DNA of 64,000 nucleotides. It comes from Streptomyces sp. NBC_01463. GTDB lineage: Bacteria > Actinomycetota > Actinomycetes > Streptomycetales > Streptomycetaceae. The notes below the pieces were generated by a model. That model had not been told where the DNA came from. It ran no database searches and saw only the letters and a program-made list of their open reading frames with translations. The stretch lies in contig CP109468.1 of NCBI GenBank assembly GCA_036227345.1, forward strand, positions 6,944,001 through 7,008,000, read 5' to 3'. Positions 34,408 through 43,090 of this stretch are shown here, piece after piece. The first letter of the stretch is position 1, and every line of letters starts with the position of its first letter. Made by a program: the position numbers and the translations under genes.

Positions 34408-35397
34408 ATGCTCATCGACACATTCGACCGGGTCGCCACCGACCTGCGCGTCTCGCTCACCGACCGGTGCAATCTTCGCTGCACCTACTGCATGCCCGAG
34501 GAAGGCCTGCAGTGGCTGGCCAAGCCCGACCTGCTGAGCGACGACGAGATCGTCCGCCTTGTCCGGATCGCCGTCACCCGGCTCGGCATCACGGAAGTCC
34601 GCTTCACCGGCGGAGAGCCGCTGCTGCGCCCGGGACTCGTCTCCATCGTCCAGCAGTGCGCGGCGCTGGAGCCCCGCCCGAAGATGTCGCTCACGACCAA
34701 CGGCATCGGACTCAAGCGGACCGCCGCCGCCCTCAAGGACGCGGGCCTGGACCGGGTCAACGTCTCGCTGGACACCCTGCGCCCCGAGGCGTTCAAGACC
34801 CTCACCCGCCGCGACCGGCACCACGACGTCCTGGCCGGACTGGAGGCCGCCCGTGACGCCGGGCTCACCCCCGTCAAGGTCAACACGGTCCTGATGCCGG
34901 GACTCAATGACGACGAGGCCCCCGACCTCCTCGCCTGGGCCGTGGAGAACGACTACGAGCTCCGCTTCATCGAGCAGATGCCGCTCGACGCCCAGCACGG
35001 CTGGAAGCGCGACGGCATGATCACCGCGGGCGACATCCTGGAGTCGCTGCGCACCCGCTTCGCCCTCACCGCCGAGGAGGACGGCGAGCGCGGCTCCGCC
35101 CCCGCCGAGCGCTGGCTCGTCGACGGCGGCCCCCACCGGGTCGGCGTCATCGCCTCGGTCACCCGACCGTTCTGCCGGGCCTGCGACCGCACCCGTCTCA
35201 CCGCCGACGGGCAGGTGCGCACCTGCCTGTTCGCCCGCGAGGAGACCGACCTGCGCGGCGCACTGCGCTCCGAGGCGCCGGACGAGGAGATCGCCCGGAT
35301 CTGGAAGCTCGCCATGTGGGGCAAGAAGGCCGGATCCGGTCTCGACGACCCGTCCTTCCTCCAGCCCGACCGCCCGATGTCGGCGATCGGCGGCTAG
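34408..35397 (+). CDS. moaA: GTP 3',8-cyclase MoaA
   Basis: Radical SAM enzyme for the first step of molybdenum cofactor synthesis (GTP to 3',8-cH2GTP). 329 residues. N-terminal radical-SAM cluster C21-x3-C25-x2-C28 (DRCNLRCTYCMPEEG); C-terminal cluster in FCRACDRTRLTADGQVRTCLF (CxxC...C) binds the GTP-ligating iron-sulfur centre. GGEPLLR and the C-terminal SAIGG, essential for the reaction, are present. Gene stands alone, with no moaB/C/D nearby. I find no clear Moco-type RNA structure in the 185 nt upstream. Confidence 0.96.
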   Translation: MLIDTFDRVATDLRVSLTDRCNLRCTYCMPEEGLQWLAKPDLLSDDEIVRLVRIAVTRLGITEVRFTGGEPLLRPGLVSIVQQCAALEPRPKMSLTTNGIGLKRTAAALKDAGLDRVNVSLDTLRPEAFKTLTRRDRHHDVLAGLEAARDAGLTPVKVNTVLMPGLNDDEAPDLLAWAVENDYELRFIEQMPLDAQHGWKRDGMITAGDILESLRTRFALTAEEDGERGSAPAERWLVDGGPHRVGVIASVTRPFCRACDRTRLTADGQVRTCLFAREETDLRGALRSEAPDEEIARIWKLAMWGKKAGSGLDDPSFLQPDRPMSAIGG

Positions 35398-35406
35398 AGC
35401 CTCCGG

Positions 35407-35658
35407 CTACGCGGGCGGCGAGTCCTGCGACTCCCACTCCGCCAGCGTCACCACGTCCTTCAGGAAGCCCCGCATCCCGAGGAACGACGACAGATGCTCC
35501 CGGTGCTCGTCACAGGCCAGCCAGGTCTTGCGACGCTCGGGGGTGTGCAGCTTCGGGTTGTTCCAGGCCAGCACCCACACGGCGTCGGCACGGCAGCCCT
35601 TGGCCGAACAGACGGGGGCGGCGGGGCCGGGAGCGGGTGTGCCATCGGGGGAGCTCAC
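35407..35658 (-). CDS. Small conserved Streptomyces protein with zinc-ribbon-like cysteines
   Basis: 83 residues from the GTG at 35658. A short Pro-rich start is followed by VCSAKGCRADAVWVLAWNNPKLHTPERRKTWLACDEHREHLSSFLGMRGFLKDVVTLAEWE. Cys-x4-Cys plus Cys-x2-His could coordinate zinc. Database entries sometimes call such proteins 'acetone carboxylase', which this small protein clearly is not. Tail to tail with moaA (9 nt). Function unknown. Confidence 0.75.
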   Translation of the reverse strand: MSSPDGTPAPGPAAPVCSAKGCRADAVWVLAWNNPKLHTPERRKTWLACDEHREHLSSFLGMRGFLKDVVTLAEWESQDSPPA

Positions 35659-35721
35659 GCACTCAACCCTAAGGGCTGTGCCGCCCGGCACATGCTGCGG
35701 GCATCCCCGCCGGAGAAAAGG

Positions 35722-35759
35722 CGACGCCGAGCAGCCACGGGGGGAGCTGCCCGGCGTCG
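35722..35759 (-). terminator. Hairpin in the spacer before the DUF3099 gene
   Basis: Fourteen-bp stem with one mismatch (CGACGCCGAGCAGC against GCTGCCCGGCGTCG), 10-nt loop. It lies between the ends/starts of two minus-strand genes and probably terminates transcription from DUF3099. No T-tract. Confidence 0.55.
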
Positions 35760-35879
35760 GTCCGTCGCTCCGACGGGGGATGCGGAGCGCTCACGAAGTA
35801 TGTCACGCAGACCGGGGTGCAGTGCACTGGAACTTCATGATTGATCTGAGCTTTTCTTGAGCTTGGGCACGCCGTGGGC

Positions 35880-36245
35880 TCAGCCGTGCTCCTGCGGATC
35901 CGGAGTCCGGAAGACAGGTTCGGCATCCGGAACGGGCTCCGCCGGAGCGGCCGCCAGAGCCGGCCGCGTCGGCGCCGGCACGAAGGTGGAGGGCAGCGAA
36001 GGGGTGTTCTCCCGGCCCGCGTTGGCGATGACGACGGCGACGTACGGGAGCAGGACCCCCAGCGCCAGCGCCACGATCGCCACATGGCGCTCCACGTTCC
36101 ACAGCGATGCCGCCGCGACGACCGAAACCGTGCGCACGGACATCGAGATCACATAGCGTCGCTGCCTGCCGCGGACATCGTCCGCGAGTCCCTGCCGGGC
36201 CCCCGTGATCCGGAAGACCTCCGCACCGCCCTGCTTCCGCAACAC
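35880..36245 (-). CDS. DUF3099-like small membrane protein
   Basis: About 121 residues. Core: EVFRITGARQGLADDVRGRQRRYVISMSVRTVSVVAAASLWNVERHVAIVALALGVLLPYVAVVIANAGRENTPSLPSTFVPAP, two transmembrane helices, then a Pro/Ala/Glu-rich tail. The RRYVISM segment and two-helix layout match DUF3099. The start is uncertain: GTG at 36245 follows GGAGG too closely; GTG at 36257 or TTG at 36242 are alternatives. Divergent from the GlsB gene across a 190-bp region that contains a 22-bp palindrome. Confidence 0.75.
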   Translation of the reverse strand: MLRKQGGAEVFRITGARQGLADDVRGRQRRYVISMSVRTVSVVAAASLWNVERHVAIVALALGVLLPYVAVVIANAGRENTPSLPSTFVPAPTRPALAAAPAEPVPDAEPVFRTPDPQEHG

Positions 36246-36316
36246 GCCTCCACCCACCTTCCCCGAGCACCGGATCCCACGGTACGCCGGGCCACCCCCG
36301 GGTTCGAGACCGGGGC

Positions 36317-36338
36317 GCGCGGTGTACGTACACCGCGC
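36317..36338. promoter_or_regulatory. 22-bp perfect palindrome between divergent DUF3099 and GlsB genes
   Basis: GCGCGGTGTAC is followed directly by its complement GTACACCGCGC. A related CACGTACGGACC segment follows 10 nt later. Placement in the divergent promoter region suggests an operator; a structural role in RNA is also possible. Confidence 0.5.
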
Positions 36339-36437
36339 CACCCCGTCGCACGTACGGACCTGTCCGACATGCGGCGTACCGCACCAGGACCGAGACTGGG
36401 CGGACATGCGCGACACCGCGTCGCACGAGGAGGCGAC

Positions 36438-36713
36438 ATGAGCTGGTTGTGGGCAATCATCGTGGGCCTGGTGCTCGGTCTGATCGCGAAGGCGATCCTG
36501 CCGGGCAAACAGGAGATCCCACTCTGGCTGACGACCATTTTCGGCATCATCGGCAGCATCCTCGGCAATGCTGTCGCCACCTGGATCGGTGTCAACGACA
36601 CCAAGGGCATCGACTGGACACGCCATGTGCTCCAGCTGATCGGAGCCGTGGTGGTGGTCGGTGTCGGCGACATGCTGTGGGCCTCCATCCGCGGCAGTCG
36701 GCAGAAAACCTGA
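36438..36713 (+). CDS. GlsB/YeaQ/YmgE family stress membrane protein
   Basis: 91 residues with three hydrophobic segments: LWAIIVGLVLGLIAKAILPG, LWLTTIFGIIGSILGNAVATWIGV and VLQLIGAVVVVGVGDMLWA. The GxxxGxxA-like helix pattern (GLVLGLIAKAILPGKQ and GIIGSILGN) is diagnostic for this 'transglycosylase-associated' family, which is induced by general stress in other bacteria; molecular function unknown. ATG follows GAGGAGGCGAC. Ends at a terminator shared with tyrS. Confidence 0.93.
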   Translation: MSWLWAIIVGLVLGLIAKAILPGKQEIPLWLTTIFGIIGSILGNAVATWIGVNDTKGIDWTRHVLQLIGAVVVVGVGDMLWASIRGSRQKT

Positions 36714-36744
36714 ACCACCGGGCCCGCCGAACGGGCGCAGCACC

Positions 36745-36777
36745 GCGGCCGGACACGCATCGCGCGTGTCCGGCCGC
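36745..36777. terminator. Bidirectional terminator between GlsB and tyrS
   Basis: Perfect 14-bp stem (GCGGCCGGACACGC and its complement) with a 5-nt loop between convergent genes. Confidence 0.82.
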
Positions 36778-36809
36778 AGTGCTGTGGTGACGCCCCGTAC
36801 GGGTGCGGC

Positions 36810-38078
36810 TCAGCCGGCCGCGACCTCGATCGCCGCGAGGTTCTTCTTGCCCCGGCGCAGCACCAGCCAGCGCCCGTGCAGCAGCTCCTCACGGGCCGGG
36901 GCCGCCTCGCCGTCGACGGCCTTCACGTTGTTCACGTAGGCGCCGCCCTCCTTGACCGTGCGCCGGGCACCCGACTTGCTCGGCGCCAGACCGACCTCCA
37001 CCAGCAGGTCGACCAGCGGACCGAGCTCGGCGACCCGCGCGTGCGGCACCTCGGACAGCGCGGCGCCCAGAGTCGCCTCGTCGAGTTCGCCGAGCTCGCC
37101 CTGGCCGAACAGCGCCTTCGACGCGGCGATGACCGCGGCGCACTGGTCCGCGCCGTGCACCAGCGTCGTCAGCTCCTCGGCCAGCGCGCGCTGAGCGGCC
37201 CTCGCCTGCGGCCGCTCCTCGGTGACCTTCTCCAGCTCCGTCAGCTCGTCGATGCTCAGGAAGCTGAGGATGCGCATGTAGCGCGAGATGTCCCGGTCGT
37301 CCACGTTCAGCCAGAACTGGTAGAACGCGTACGGCGTGGTCATCTCCGGGTCGAGCCAGACGGCGCCGCTCTCGGACTTGCCGAACTTGGTGCCGTCCGC
37401 CTTCGTCATCAGCGGGGTCGCCAGCGCGTGCACCTCGGCGCCCGGCTCCAGGCGGTGGATCAGGTCGAGGCCCGCGGTGAGGTTGCCCCACTGGTCGCTG
37501 CCGCCCTGCTGGAGGGTGCAGCCGTGCCGCCGGTACAGCTCCAGGAAGTCCATGCTCTGGAGCAGCTGGTAGCTGAACTCGGTGTAGCTGATGCCCTCGT
37601 CGGACTCCAGCCGCCGGGCGATGGACTCCTTGGTGAGCATCTTGTTGACCCGGAAGTGCTTGCCGATGTCCCGCAGGAACTCGATCGCGGACATGCCCGC
37701 GGTCCAGTCCAGGTTGTTCACCATGACCGCCGCGTTCTCGCCCTCGAAGGACAGGAACGGCTCGATCTGGGAGCGCAGCCGCGCCACCCAGGCGGCGATG
37801 GTCTCCGGGTCGTTCAGCGTGCGCTCGGCGGTCGGCCGCGGGTCACCGATCTGACCGGTGGCCCCGCCCACCAGGGCGAGCGGCCGCAGACCGGCCCGCT
37901 GGAGCCGGCGCATGGTGAGCACCTGCACCAGATGGCCGACGTGCAGGCTCGCCGCGGTCGGGTCGTAGCCGCAATAGAACGTGACCGGACCGTCCGCGAG
38001 AGCCTTGCGCAGGGCGTCCTCGTCAGTGGACTGGGCGAACAGCCCGCGCCACTTCAGCTCGTCGACGATGTCCGTCAC
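36810..38078 (-). CDS. tyrS: Tyrosyl-tRNA synthetase
   Basis: 422 residues, GTG start. Class I synthetase: the HIGH motif is HVGH in [16 protein letters not shown], the KMSKS motif is KFGKS in [30 protein letters not shown] and [14 protein letters not shown] are specific to TyrRS. C-terminal S4-type RNA-binding domain: [41 protein letters not shown]. Two 10-bp direct repeats (plus-strand CGATACGTGG, at 38110 and 38125) lie 32-56 nt upstream. No T-box signature is visible. It corresponds to S. coelicolor SCO1818 by recalled synteny. Confidence 0.97.
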   Translation of the reverse strand: MTDIVDELKWRGLFAQSTDEDALRKALADGPVTFYCGYDPTAASLHVGHLVQVLTMRRLQRAGLRPLALVGGATGQIGDPRPTAERTLNDPETIAAWVARLRSQIEPFLSFEGENAAVMVNNLDWTAGMSAIEFLRDIGKHFRVNKMLTKESIARRLESDEGISYTEFSYQLLQSMDFLELYRRHGCTLQQGGSDQWGNLTAGLDLIHRLEPGAEVHALATPLMTKADGTKFGKSESGAVWLDPEMTTPYAFYQFWLNVDDRDISRYMRILSFLSIDELTELEKVTEERPQARAAQRALAEELTTLVHGADQCAAVIAASKALFGQGELGELDEATLGAALSEVPHARVAELGPLVDLLVEVGLAPSKSGARRTVKEGGAYVNNVKAVDGEAAPAREELLHGRWLVLRRGKKNLAAIEVAAG

Positions 38079-38163
38079 GGTTCCGTGTCTCCTCAGCAGC
38101 TATGTGTGTCGATACGTGGTGTGCCGATACGTGGATCGAAAGGCAACAGTCAGTCTAGGCCGG

Positions 38164-39558
38164 TCACACGCCCGGGCTCACCGAGCTCATGTTGAAGTCG
38201 GGGATGCGCAGCGCGGGCATCGCGGCCCGGGTGAACCAGTCGCCCCACTCGCGCGGCAGCGTCTTCTCCGTGCGCCCCGCCTCGGTGGCCCGCGACAGCA
38301 GGTCCACCGGGGACTCGTTGAAGCGGAAGTTGTTCACCTCGCCGACGACCTCCCCGTCCTCCACGAGATACACCCCGTCGCGGGTCAGCCCGGTCAGCAG
38401 CAGCGTCGCCGGATCGACCTCCCGGATGTACCACATGCAGGTCAGCAGCAGTGCGCGGCCGGTCGTCGCCGCGACCATCTCGTCCAGGGACCGCTCGCCA
38501 CCGCCCTCCAGCACCAGGTTGTCGATCGCCGGGGCGACCGGCAGCCCGGTCAGGCCGGCGGTGTGCCGGGTCGTCGTCAGCCGGTCGAGACGGCCGTCCT
38601 TGATCCAGTCGGTCCGGCCGAGCGGCAGCCCGTTGTCGAAGACCGAGCCGCCGTCCCCGGAGGAGTGCGCGATGACGAAGGGTGCGGACTCGATGCCCGG
38701 AGCGTGCGGGTCGCTGCGCAGTGTCAGCGGAAGCGGGGACAGCGTGTCGCCGAGCCGGGTGCCGCCGCCCGGCTTGGAGAACACCGTCCGGCCCTCGACG
38801 GCGTCCCGCGCGGTCGCCGACCACAGCTGGTAGATCAGCAGGTCGGCGACGGCGGTCGGCGGCAGCAGTGTCTCGTACCGCCCGGCCGGCAGCTCGATCC
38901 GGCGCTCCGCCCAGACCAGCCGCCGCGCGAGTTCGTCGTCCAGCTCCGCCGGGTCGACGTCCTTGAAGTCACGCGTAGAACGCCCCGCCCACGCCGAGCG
39001 CGACCGGTCGGGCGACTTGGCGTTCAGCTCCAGGGTGCCGTTCGGCTGGTCGTGGCGCAGCCGCAGCCCCGTCGACGTGCCCAGGTACGTCGACGTCATC
39101 TCGTGGTTGGCGAAGCCGTACAGCTCACGGCCGCCGGCCCGGGCCCGGGCGAAGGCGTCGCCGAGCGCGGGCGCGAACGCCGCGTAGACATCGGAACCCG
39201 TCTCCGCGGGCGCGTCCGTGAAGTCGGGGGAGTCCGGCACCCCGCTGACCAGCGGCTGCGCGTCCTCGGCCGGACCGGCTCCGCGCGCGGCGGCCTCTGC
39301 GGCCCGCACCAGCGGCTCCAGATCGGCGGCGGTCACGGCGGACCGGGACACCACACCGGAGGCGGCGCCCTCGGCCCCGTCGAACGTGGCGATGACGGTC
39401 AGGGTGCGGCCCCGGGTCACCCCGTTCGTGGTCAGCGCGTTGCCCGCCCAGCGCAGATTGGCCGACGACTCCTCGTCGGCGATGACCACACAGCCGTCGG
39501 CGGTGGACAGTTCGAGCGCCCGCTCGACGATCTCGTGCGGCTTGCTGACGCGGCTCAT
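38164..39558 (-). CDS. pmbA: TldE/PmbA-type metallopeptidase subunit
   Basis: 464 residues. Modulator-of-DNA-gyrase family; lacks the HExxH motif, as expected for the PmbA/TldE partner. TldD and TldE form a heterodimeric protease that degrades unfolded peptides and processes modified peptides. Here YLGTSTGLRLRHDQPNGTLELNAKS, FNESPVDLLSRATEAG and GLTRDGVYLVEDGEVVGEVNNFRFNESP mark the C-terminal barrel. The ATG lies at the end of an 86-bp insertion that separates it from the tldD stop; upstream GGAGG is preserved in each copy of the flanking repeat. No microcin-like peptide gene is nearby. Confidence 0.93.
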   Translation of the reverse strand: MSRVSKPHEIVERALELSTADGCVVIADEESSANLRWAGNALTTNGVTRGRTLTVIATFDGAEGAASGVVSRSAVTAADLEPLVRAAEAAARGAGPAEDAQPLVSGVPDSPDFTDAPAETGSDVYAAFAPALGDAFARARAGGRELYGFANHEMTSTYLGTSTGLRLRHDQPNGTLELNAKSPDRSRSAWAGRSTRDFKDVDPAELDDELARRLVWAERRIELPAGRYETLLPPTAVADLLIYQLWSATARDAVEGRTVFSKPGGGTRLGDTLSPLPLTLRSDPHAPGIESAPFVIAHSSGDGGSVFDNGLPLGRTDWIKDGRLDRLTTTRHTAGLTGLPVAPAIDNLVLEGGGERSLDEMVAATTGRALLLTCMWYIREVDPATLLLTGLTRDGVYLVEDGEVVGEVNNFRFNESPVDLLSRATEAGRTEKTLPREWGDWFTRAAMPALRIPDFNMSSVSPGV

Positions 39559-39644
39559 CGTCCGGCCTCCTGCGTCGTGTTGAGACTGTGCCTGCCCGGG
39601 GGACGCCCCCCGGACCCCCGGCCGGTTCCGTGGTCGCCGCTCAT
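39555..39644 (-). CDS. Duplication-derived 29-codon ORF between tldD and pmbA
   Basis: Starts at the ATG overlapping the tldD stop (ATGA), is preceded by GGAGG, and ends in a TGA overlapping the pmbA ATG. The predicted peptide begins MSGDHGTGRGSGG and ends LNTTQEAGR, repeating the last residues of TldD. It arises because a 32-bp segment is present twice (39553-39584 and 39639-39670). It could keep ribosomes coupled across the inserted segment. Whether a stable peptide exists is unknown, and I see no independent protein-like features. Confidence 0.4.
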   Translation of the reverse strand: MSGDHGTGRGSGGRPPGRHSLNTTQEAGR

Positions 39645-41164
39645 CGTCCGGCCTCCTGCGTCGTGTTGAGGATGTTCACGCCCCGGAAGAGGGCGGAGGG
39701 GCAGCCGTGCGAGACCGCCGCGACCTGGCCCGGCTGGGCCTTGCCGCAGTTGAAGGCGCCGCCCAGGACGTACGTCTGCGGGCCGCCCACCTTCTCCATC
39801 GAGCCCCAGAAGTCCGTCGTCGTCGCCTGGTACGCGACATCGCGCAGCTGTCCGGCCAGCCGGCCGTTCTCGATCCGGAAGAACCGCTGCCCGGTGAACT
39901 GGAAGTTGTACCGCTGCATATCAATGGACCAGGACCGGTCGCCGACCACGTAGATCCCGCGCTCCACCCCGCCGATCAGATCCTCCGTGGAGAGCCCGCC
40001 CGGATCCGGCTGCAACGACACATTGGCCATGCGCTGTACGGGGACATGGCCCGGGGAGTCCGCGTAGGCGCAGCCGTTGGAGCGGCCGAGCCCCGTCAGC
40101 TTCGCGATCCGCCGGTCCAGCTGGTAGCCCACCAGCGTCCCGTCCTTGACCAGGTCCCAGGACTGGGCCTCGACACCCTCGTCGTCGTACCCGATCGTGG
40201 CGAGGCCGTGCTCGGCGGTGCGGTCGCCCGTCACGTTCATCACCGGGGAGCCGTACGCCAGCTTGCCCAGCTGGTCGAAGGTGGCGAACGAGGTCCCGGC
40301 GTACGCCGCCTCGTACCCCAGCGCCCTGTCGAGCTCGGTGGCGTGGCCGATCGACTCGTGGATGGTCAGCCAGAGATTGGACGGGTCGACGACCAGGTCG
40401 TACGTCCCCGCCTCGACGCTCGGCGCCCGCATCTTCTCGGCCAGCAGCCCGGGGATGCTGTCCAGCTCCGTGCCCCAGTCCCAGCCGGTCCCGGTCAGGT
40501 ACTCCCAGCCGCGTCCGGCCGGCGGTGCGATCGTCCGCATCGAGTCGAACTCACCGGACTTCGCGTCCACGGCGACCGCGGTGAACTGCGGATGCAGCCG
40601 CACCCGCTGCTGCGTGGTGACCGTGCCCGCCGTGTCGGCGTAGAACTTGTTCTCGTGGACGGTCATCAGCGAGGCGTCCACATGCGCGACGCCCTCAGCC
40701 CCCAGCAGCCGGCCGCTCCACTCGGCGAGCAGCCCCGCCTTCTCCTCGGCCGGTACGTCGAAGGGGTCGATGTCGTACGCAGAGACCCAGCTCCGCTCCC
40801 CGTGCACCGGCTCGTCCGCCAGTTCCACGCGCTCGTCGGACCCCGCCGCCGCGATCACCTTCGCCGACAGCTTCGCCATGGCGACGGCCTGCGAGGCCAC
40901 CTTCGCCGCCGCGTCCATCGTCAGGTCCACCCCGGAGGCGAACCCCCACGCCCCGCCGTGCACCACCCGCACCGCGTATCCGAGATCGGTGGTGTCCGAC
41001 GAACCGGCCGGCCGGGCGTCCCGCAGCCGCCAGGTGGCACTGCGCACCCGCTCGAACCGGAAGTCGGCGTGCACGGCCCCGAGCGCCCGCGCGCGGGCCA
41101 GCGCCGCGTCGGCGAGGGGCCGCAACGGGAGTGCCAGGAACGACTGATCTACCTCATGGGGCAC
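39641..41164 (-). CDS. tldD: TldD-type metalloprotease subunit
   Basis: 507 residues from the GTG at 41164. The metal motif HExxH is present in WLTIHESIGHATELDRALGYEAAYAGTSF, as is the downstream GYDDEGVEAQ segment. The C-terminus SHGCPSALFRGVNILNTTQEAGR lies in the region duplicated toward pmbA. With pmbA it forms the TldD/E protease. Order tldD-pmbA on the minus strand, formerly with a direct ATGA overlap. TldD/E complexes in other bacteria mature ribosomally made peptides; no substrate is suggested by neighbours here. Confidence 0.94.
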   Translation of the reverse strand: MPHEVDQSFLALPLRPLADAALARARALGAVHADFRFERVRSATWRLRDARPAGSSDTTDLGYAVRVVHGGAWGFASGVDLTMDAAAKVASQAVAMAKLSAKVIAAAGSDERVELADEPVHGERSWVSAYDIDPFDVPAEEKAGLLAEWSGRLLGAEGVAHVDASLMTVHENKFYADTAGTVTTQQRVRLHPQFTAVAVDAKSGEFDSMRTIAPPAGRGWEYLTGTGWDWGTELDSIPGLLAEKMRAPSVEAGTYDLVVDPSNLWLTIHESIGHATELDRALGYEAAYAGTSFATFDQLGKLAYGSPVMNVTGDRTAEHGLATIGYDDEGVEAQSWDLVKDGTLVGYQLDRRIAKLTGLGRSNGCAYADSPGHVPVQRMANVSLQPDPGGLSTEDLIGGVERGIYVVGDRSWSIDMQRYNFQFTGQRFFRIENGRLAGQLRDVAYQATTTDFWGSMEKVGGPQTYVLGGAFNCGKAQPGQVAAVSHGCPSALFRGVNILNTTQEAGR

Positions 41165-41408
41165 GGGCGGCCTCTCCTCTGCGTCGCATACCCTCGGATC
41201 GTTTACGAGGCAGTGAAGCATGACCGCAACGGCGTCGCGGCCCAATTCCGGGCCGCCGCGGGGCCCGCCCGGCCGGGCCCGGCCGGATGCGTGACTGTAG
41301 GAACCCCACAGTGCCCGGGGGAAGGCCCTGTCAGGGGCCGATTCCTCGGGGAGCGGGTGGTACCGATAGGTTTTCGAGTTACCAGACCGCTATCGAAAGG
41401 GTGATCCG

Positions 41409-42128
41409 TTGAGCCGCTCGGTTCTCGTCACCGGAGGAAACCGGGGCATCGGCCTCGCCATCGCCCGCGCCTTCGCCGCCAACGGCGACAAGGTCGCGAT
41501 CACCTACCGCTCCGGCGAGCCGCCCTCGGAGCTCACCGAGGCCGGCGTTCTCGCGGTCCGTTGCGACATCACCGATGCCGAGCAGGTGGAGCAGGCCTAC
41601 AAGGAGATCGAGGAGAAGCACGGCAACGTGGAGGTGCTGGTCGCCAACGCCGGTATCACCAAGGACCAGTTGCTGATGCGGATGTCCGAGGAGGACTTCA
41701 CGTCCGTCCTCGACACCAACCTCACCGGCACCTTCCGGGTCGTCAAGCGCGCCAATCGCGGCATGCTGCGCGCCAAGAAGGGCCGCGTCGTCCTCATCTC
41801 CTCCGTCGTCGGCCTCCTCGGCTCGGCGGGGCAGGCCAACTACGCCGCGTCCAAGGCCGGTCTGGTCGGCTTCGCCAGGTCCCTGGCGCGCGAGCTCGGC
41901 TCGCGGAACATCACTTTCAACGTCGTCGCGCCCGGCTTCGTCGACACCGACATGACGCAGGTGCTCACCGAGGAGCAGCGCAAGGGCATCGTCGCCCAGG
42001 TGCCGCTCGCGCGTTACGCGCAGCCCGAGGAGATCGCCGCCGCGGTGCGCTTCCTCGCTTCCGACGACGCGTCGTACATCACTGGAGCCGTCATCCCCGT
42101 TGACGGCGGATTGGGCATGGGTCACTGA
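41409..42128 (+). CDS. fabG: 3-oxoacyl-ACP reductase FabG
   Basis: 239 residues, TTG start with AAAGG about 9 nt upstream. TGGNRGIGLAIA (cofactor loop), NAG at 80-82, Ser-132, Tyr-145 and Lys-149 (SSVVG...YAASK). C-terminal YITGAVIPVDGGLGMGH. NADPH-dependent reduction of beta-ketoacyl-ACP in type II fatty acid synthesis. Followed 5 nt later by fabI on the same strand, the arrangement known from S. coelicolor SCO1815-SCO1814 and from mabA-inhA of mycobacteria. Confidence 0.96.
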   Translation: MSRSVLVTGGNRGIGLAIARAFAANGDKVAITYRSGEPPSELTEAGVLAVRCDITDAEQVEQAYKEIEEKHGNVEVLVANAGITKDQLLMRMSEEDFTSVLDTNLTGTFRVVKRANRGMLRAKKGRVVLISSVVGLLGSAGQANYAASKAGLVGFARSLARELGSRNITFNVVAPGFVDTDMTQVLTEEQRKGIVAQVPLARYAQPEEIAAAVRFLASDDASYITGAVIPVDGGLGMGH

Positions 42129-42133
42129 TCACC

Positions 42134-42901
42134 ATGAGCGGAATTCTCGACGGCAAGCGCATCCTCATCACCGGGGTGCTGATGGAGTCGTCCATCGCGT
42201 TCCACGCCGCGAAGGTGGCCCAGGAGCAGGGCGCGGAGATCATTCTGACCGCCTTCCCGCGCCCCACGCTGACGGAGCGCATCGCCCGGAAGCTGCCCAA
42301 GCCGGCCAAGGTCATCGAGCTGGACGTGACCAACGCCGAGCACCTGGACCGGCTCGCCGGTCTGGTGAAGGAGGAGCTGGGTTCGCTCGACGGTGTCGTC
42401 CACTCCATCGGCTTCGCGCCGCAGGACGCGCTCGGCGGCAACTTCCTCAACACCCCCTTCGAGTCGGTCGCCACCGCGATGCACGTCTCGGCGTTCTCGC
42501 TGAAGTCGCTCGCCATGGCGTGCAAGCCGCTGATGAGCGAGGGCGGTTCGATCGTCGGACTCACCTTCGACGCGCAGTTCGCCTGGCCGCAGTACGACTG
42601 GATGGGCCCGACCAAGGCCGCCCTGGAGGCCACCTCCCGCTACCTCGCCCGCGACCTGGGCAAGGACGGGCTGCGCTGCAACCTGGTCTCCGCCGGGCCG
42701 CTCGGCTCGATGGCCGCCAAGTCCATCCCGGGCTTCGGTGAGCTCGCCAGCGTGTGGGACACCCGCTCCCCGCTGGCGTGGGACATGGCCGACCCGGAGC
42801 CGGCCGGCCGCGCGATCGTCGCGCTGCTCTCGGACTTCTTCCCGAAGACGACGGGCGAGATCATCCACGTCGACGGTGGCGTGCACATGATCGGGGCCTG
42901 A
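42134..42901 (+). CDS. fabI: Enoyl-ACP reductase FabI (InhA type)
   Basis: 255 residues. The last reduction of each fatty-acid elongation cycle, NADH-dependent. Signature ILITGVLMESSIAFHAA (altered glycine motif with the SIA segment), HSIGFAP at 90-96, catalytic Tyr-154 and Lys-161 in the Y-x6-K pattern (YDWMGPTK), and DGLRCNLVSAGPLGSMAAKSIPGF, whose loop resembles the substrate-binding loop of InhA. Operon partner of fabG. Ends before a T-rich terminator. Confidence 0.96.
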   Translation: MSGILDGKRILITGVLMESSIAFHAAKVAQEQGAEIILTAFPRPTLTERIARKLPKPAKVIELDVTNAEHLDRLAGLVKEELGSLDGVVHSIGFAPQDALGGNFLNTPFESVATAMHVSAFSLKSLAMACKPLMSEGGSIVGLTFDAQFAWPQYDWMGPTKAALEATSRYLARDLGKDGLRCNLVSAGPLGSMAAKSIPGFGELASVWDTRSPLAWDMADPEPAGRAIVALLSDFFPKTTGEIIHVDGGVHMIGA

Positions 42902-42917
42902 CCCCCCTCCCGCACCC

Positions 42918-42955
42918 CGGCCGCGCACCGCCTCTCCGGAGGCGGTGCGCGGCCG
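42918..42955 (+). terminator. Intrinsic terminator after fabI
   Basis: Seventeen-bp stem beginning CGGCCGCGCACCGCC with a TCCG loop, followed by TTTTCCTTGT, one of the few T-rich tails in the window. Confidence 0.92.
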
Positions 42956-43090
42956 TTTTCCTTGTCCCGTCAGGGCTCCGGGCGCTCAGGTCGAAAAGCT
43001 GGTCGATCCACCGCAGAATGTGGAGGAACCCGGACTTCTGGTCAGGCCGATGCCTGGCCGGCGGATCAGGCCCTAGGGGAGGAGATCGCT

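Noticed and set aside
38079..38163. T-box leader for tyrS
   Set aside because: The 85-nt spacer to the preceding gene is too short and has no T-box consensus; only two 10-bp direct repeats are visible.
556..41245. Many long open frames antisense to, or in other frames of, real genes (for example 649-1842, 17560-19584, 48464-51082)
   Set aside because: Low-complexity Arg/Gly/Ala/Val or Arg/Pro/Ser composition, no ribosome sites and no family motifs; a normal by-product of about 72% GC.
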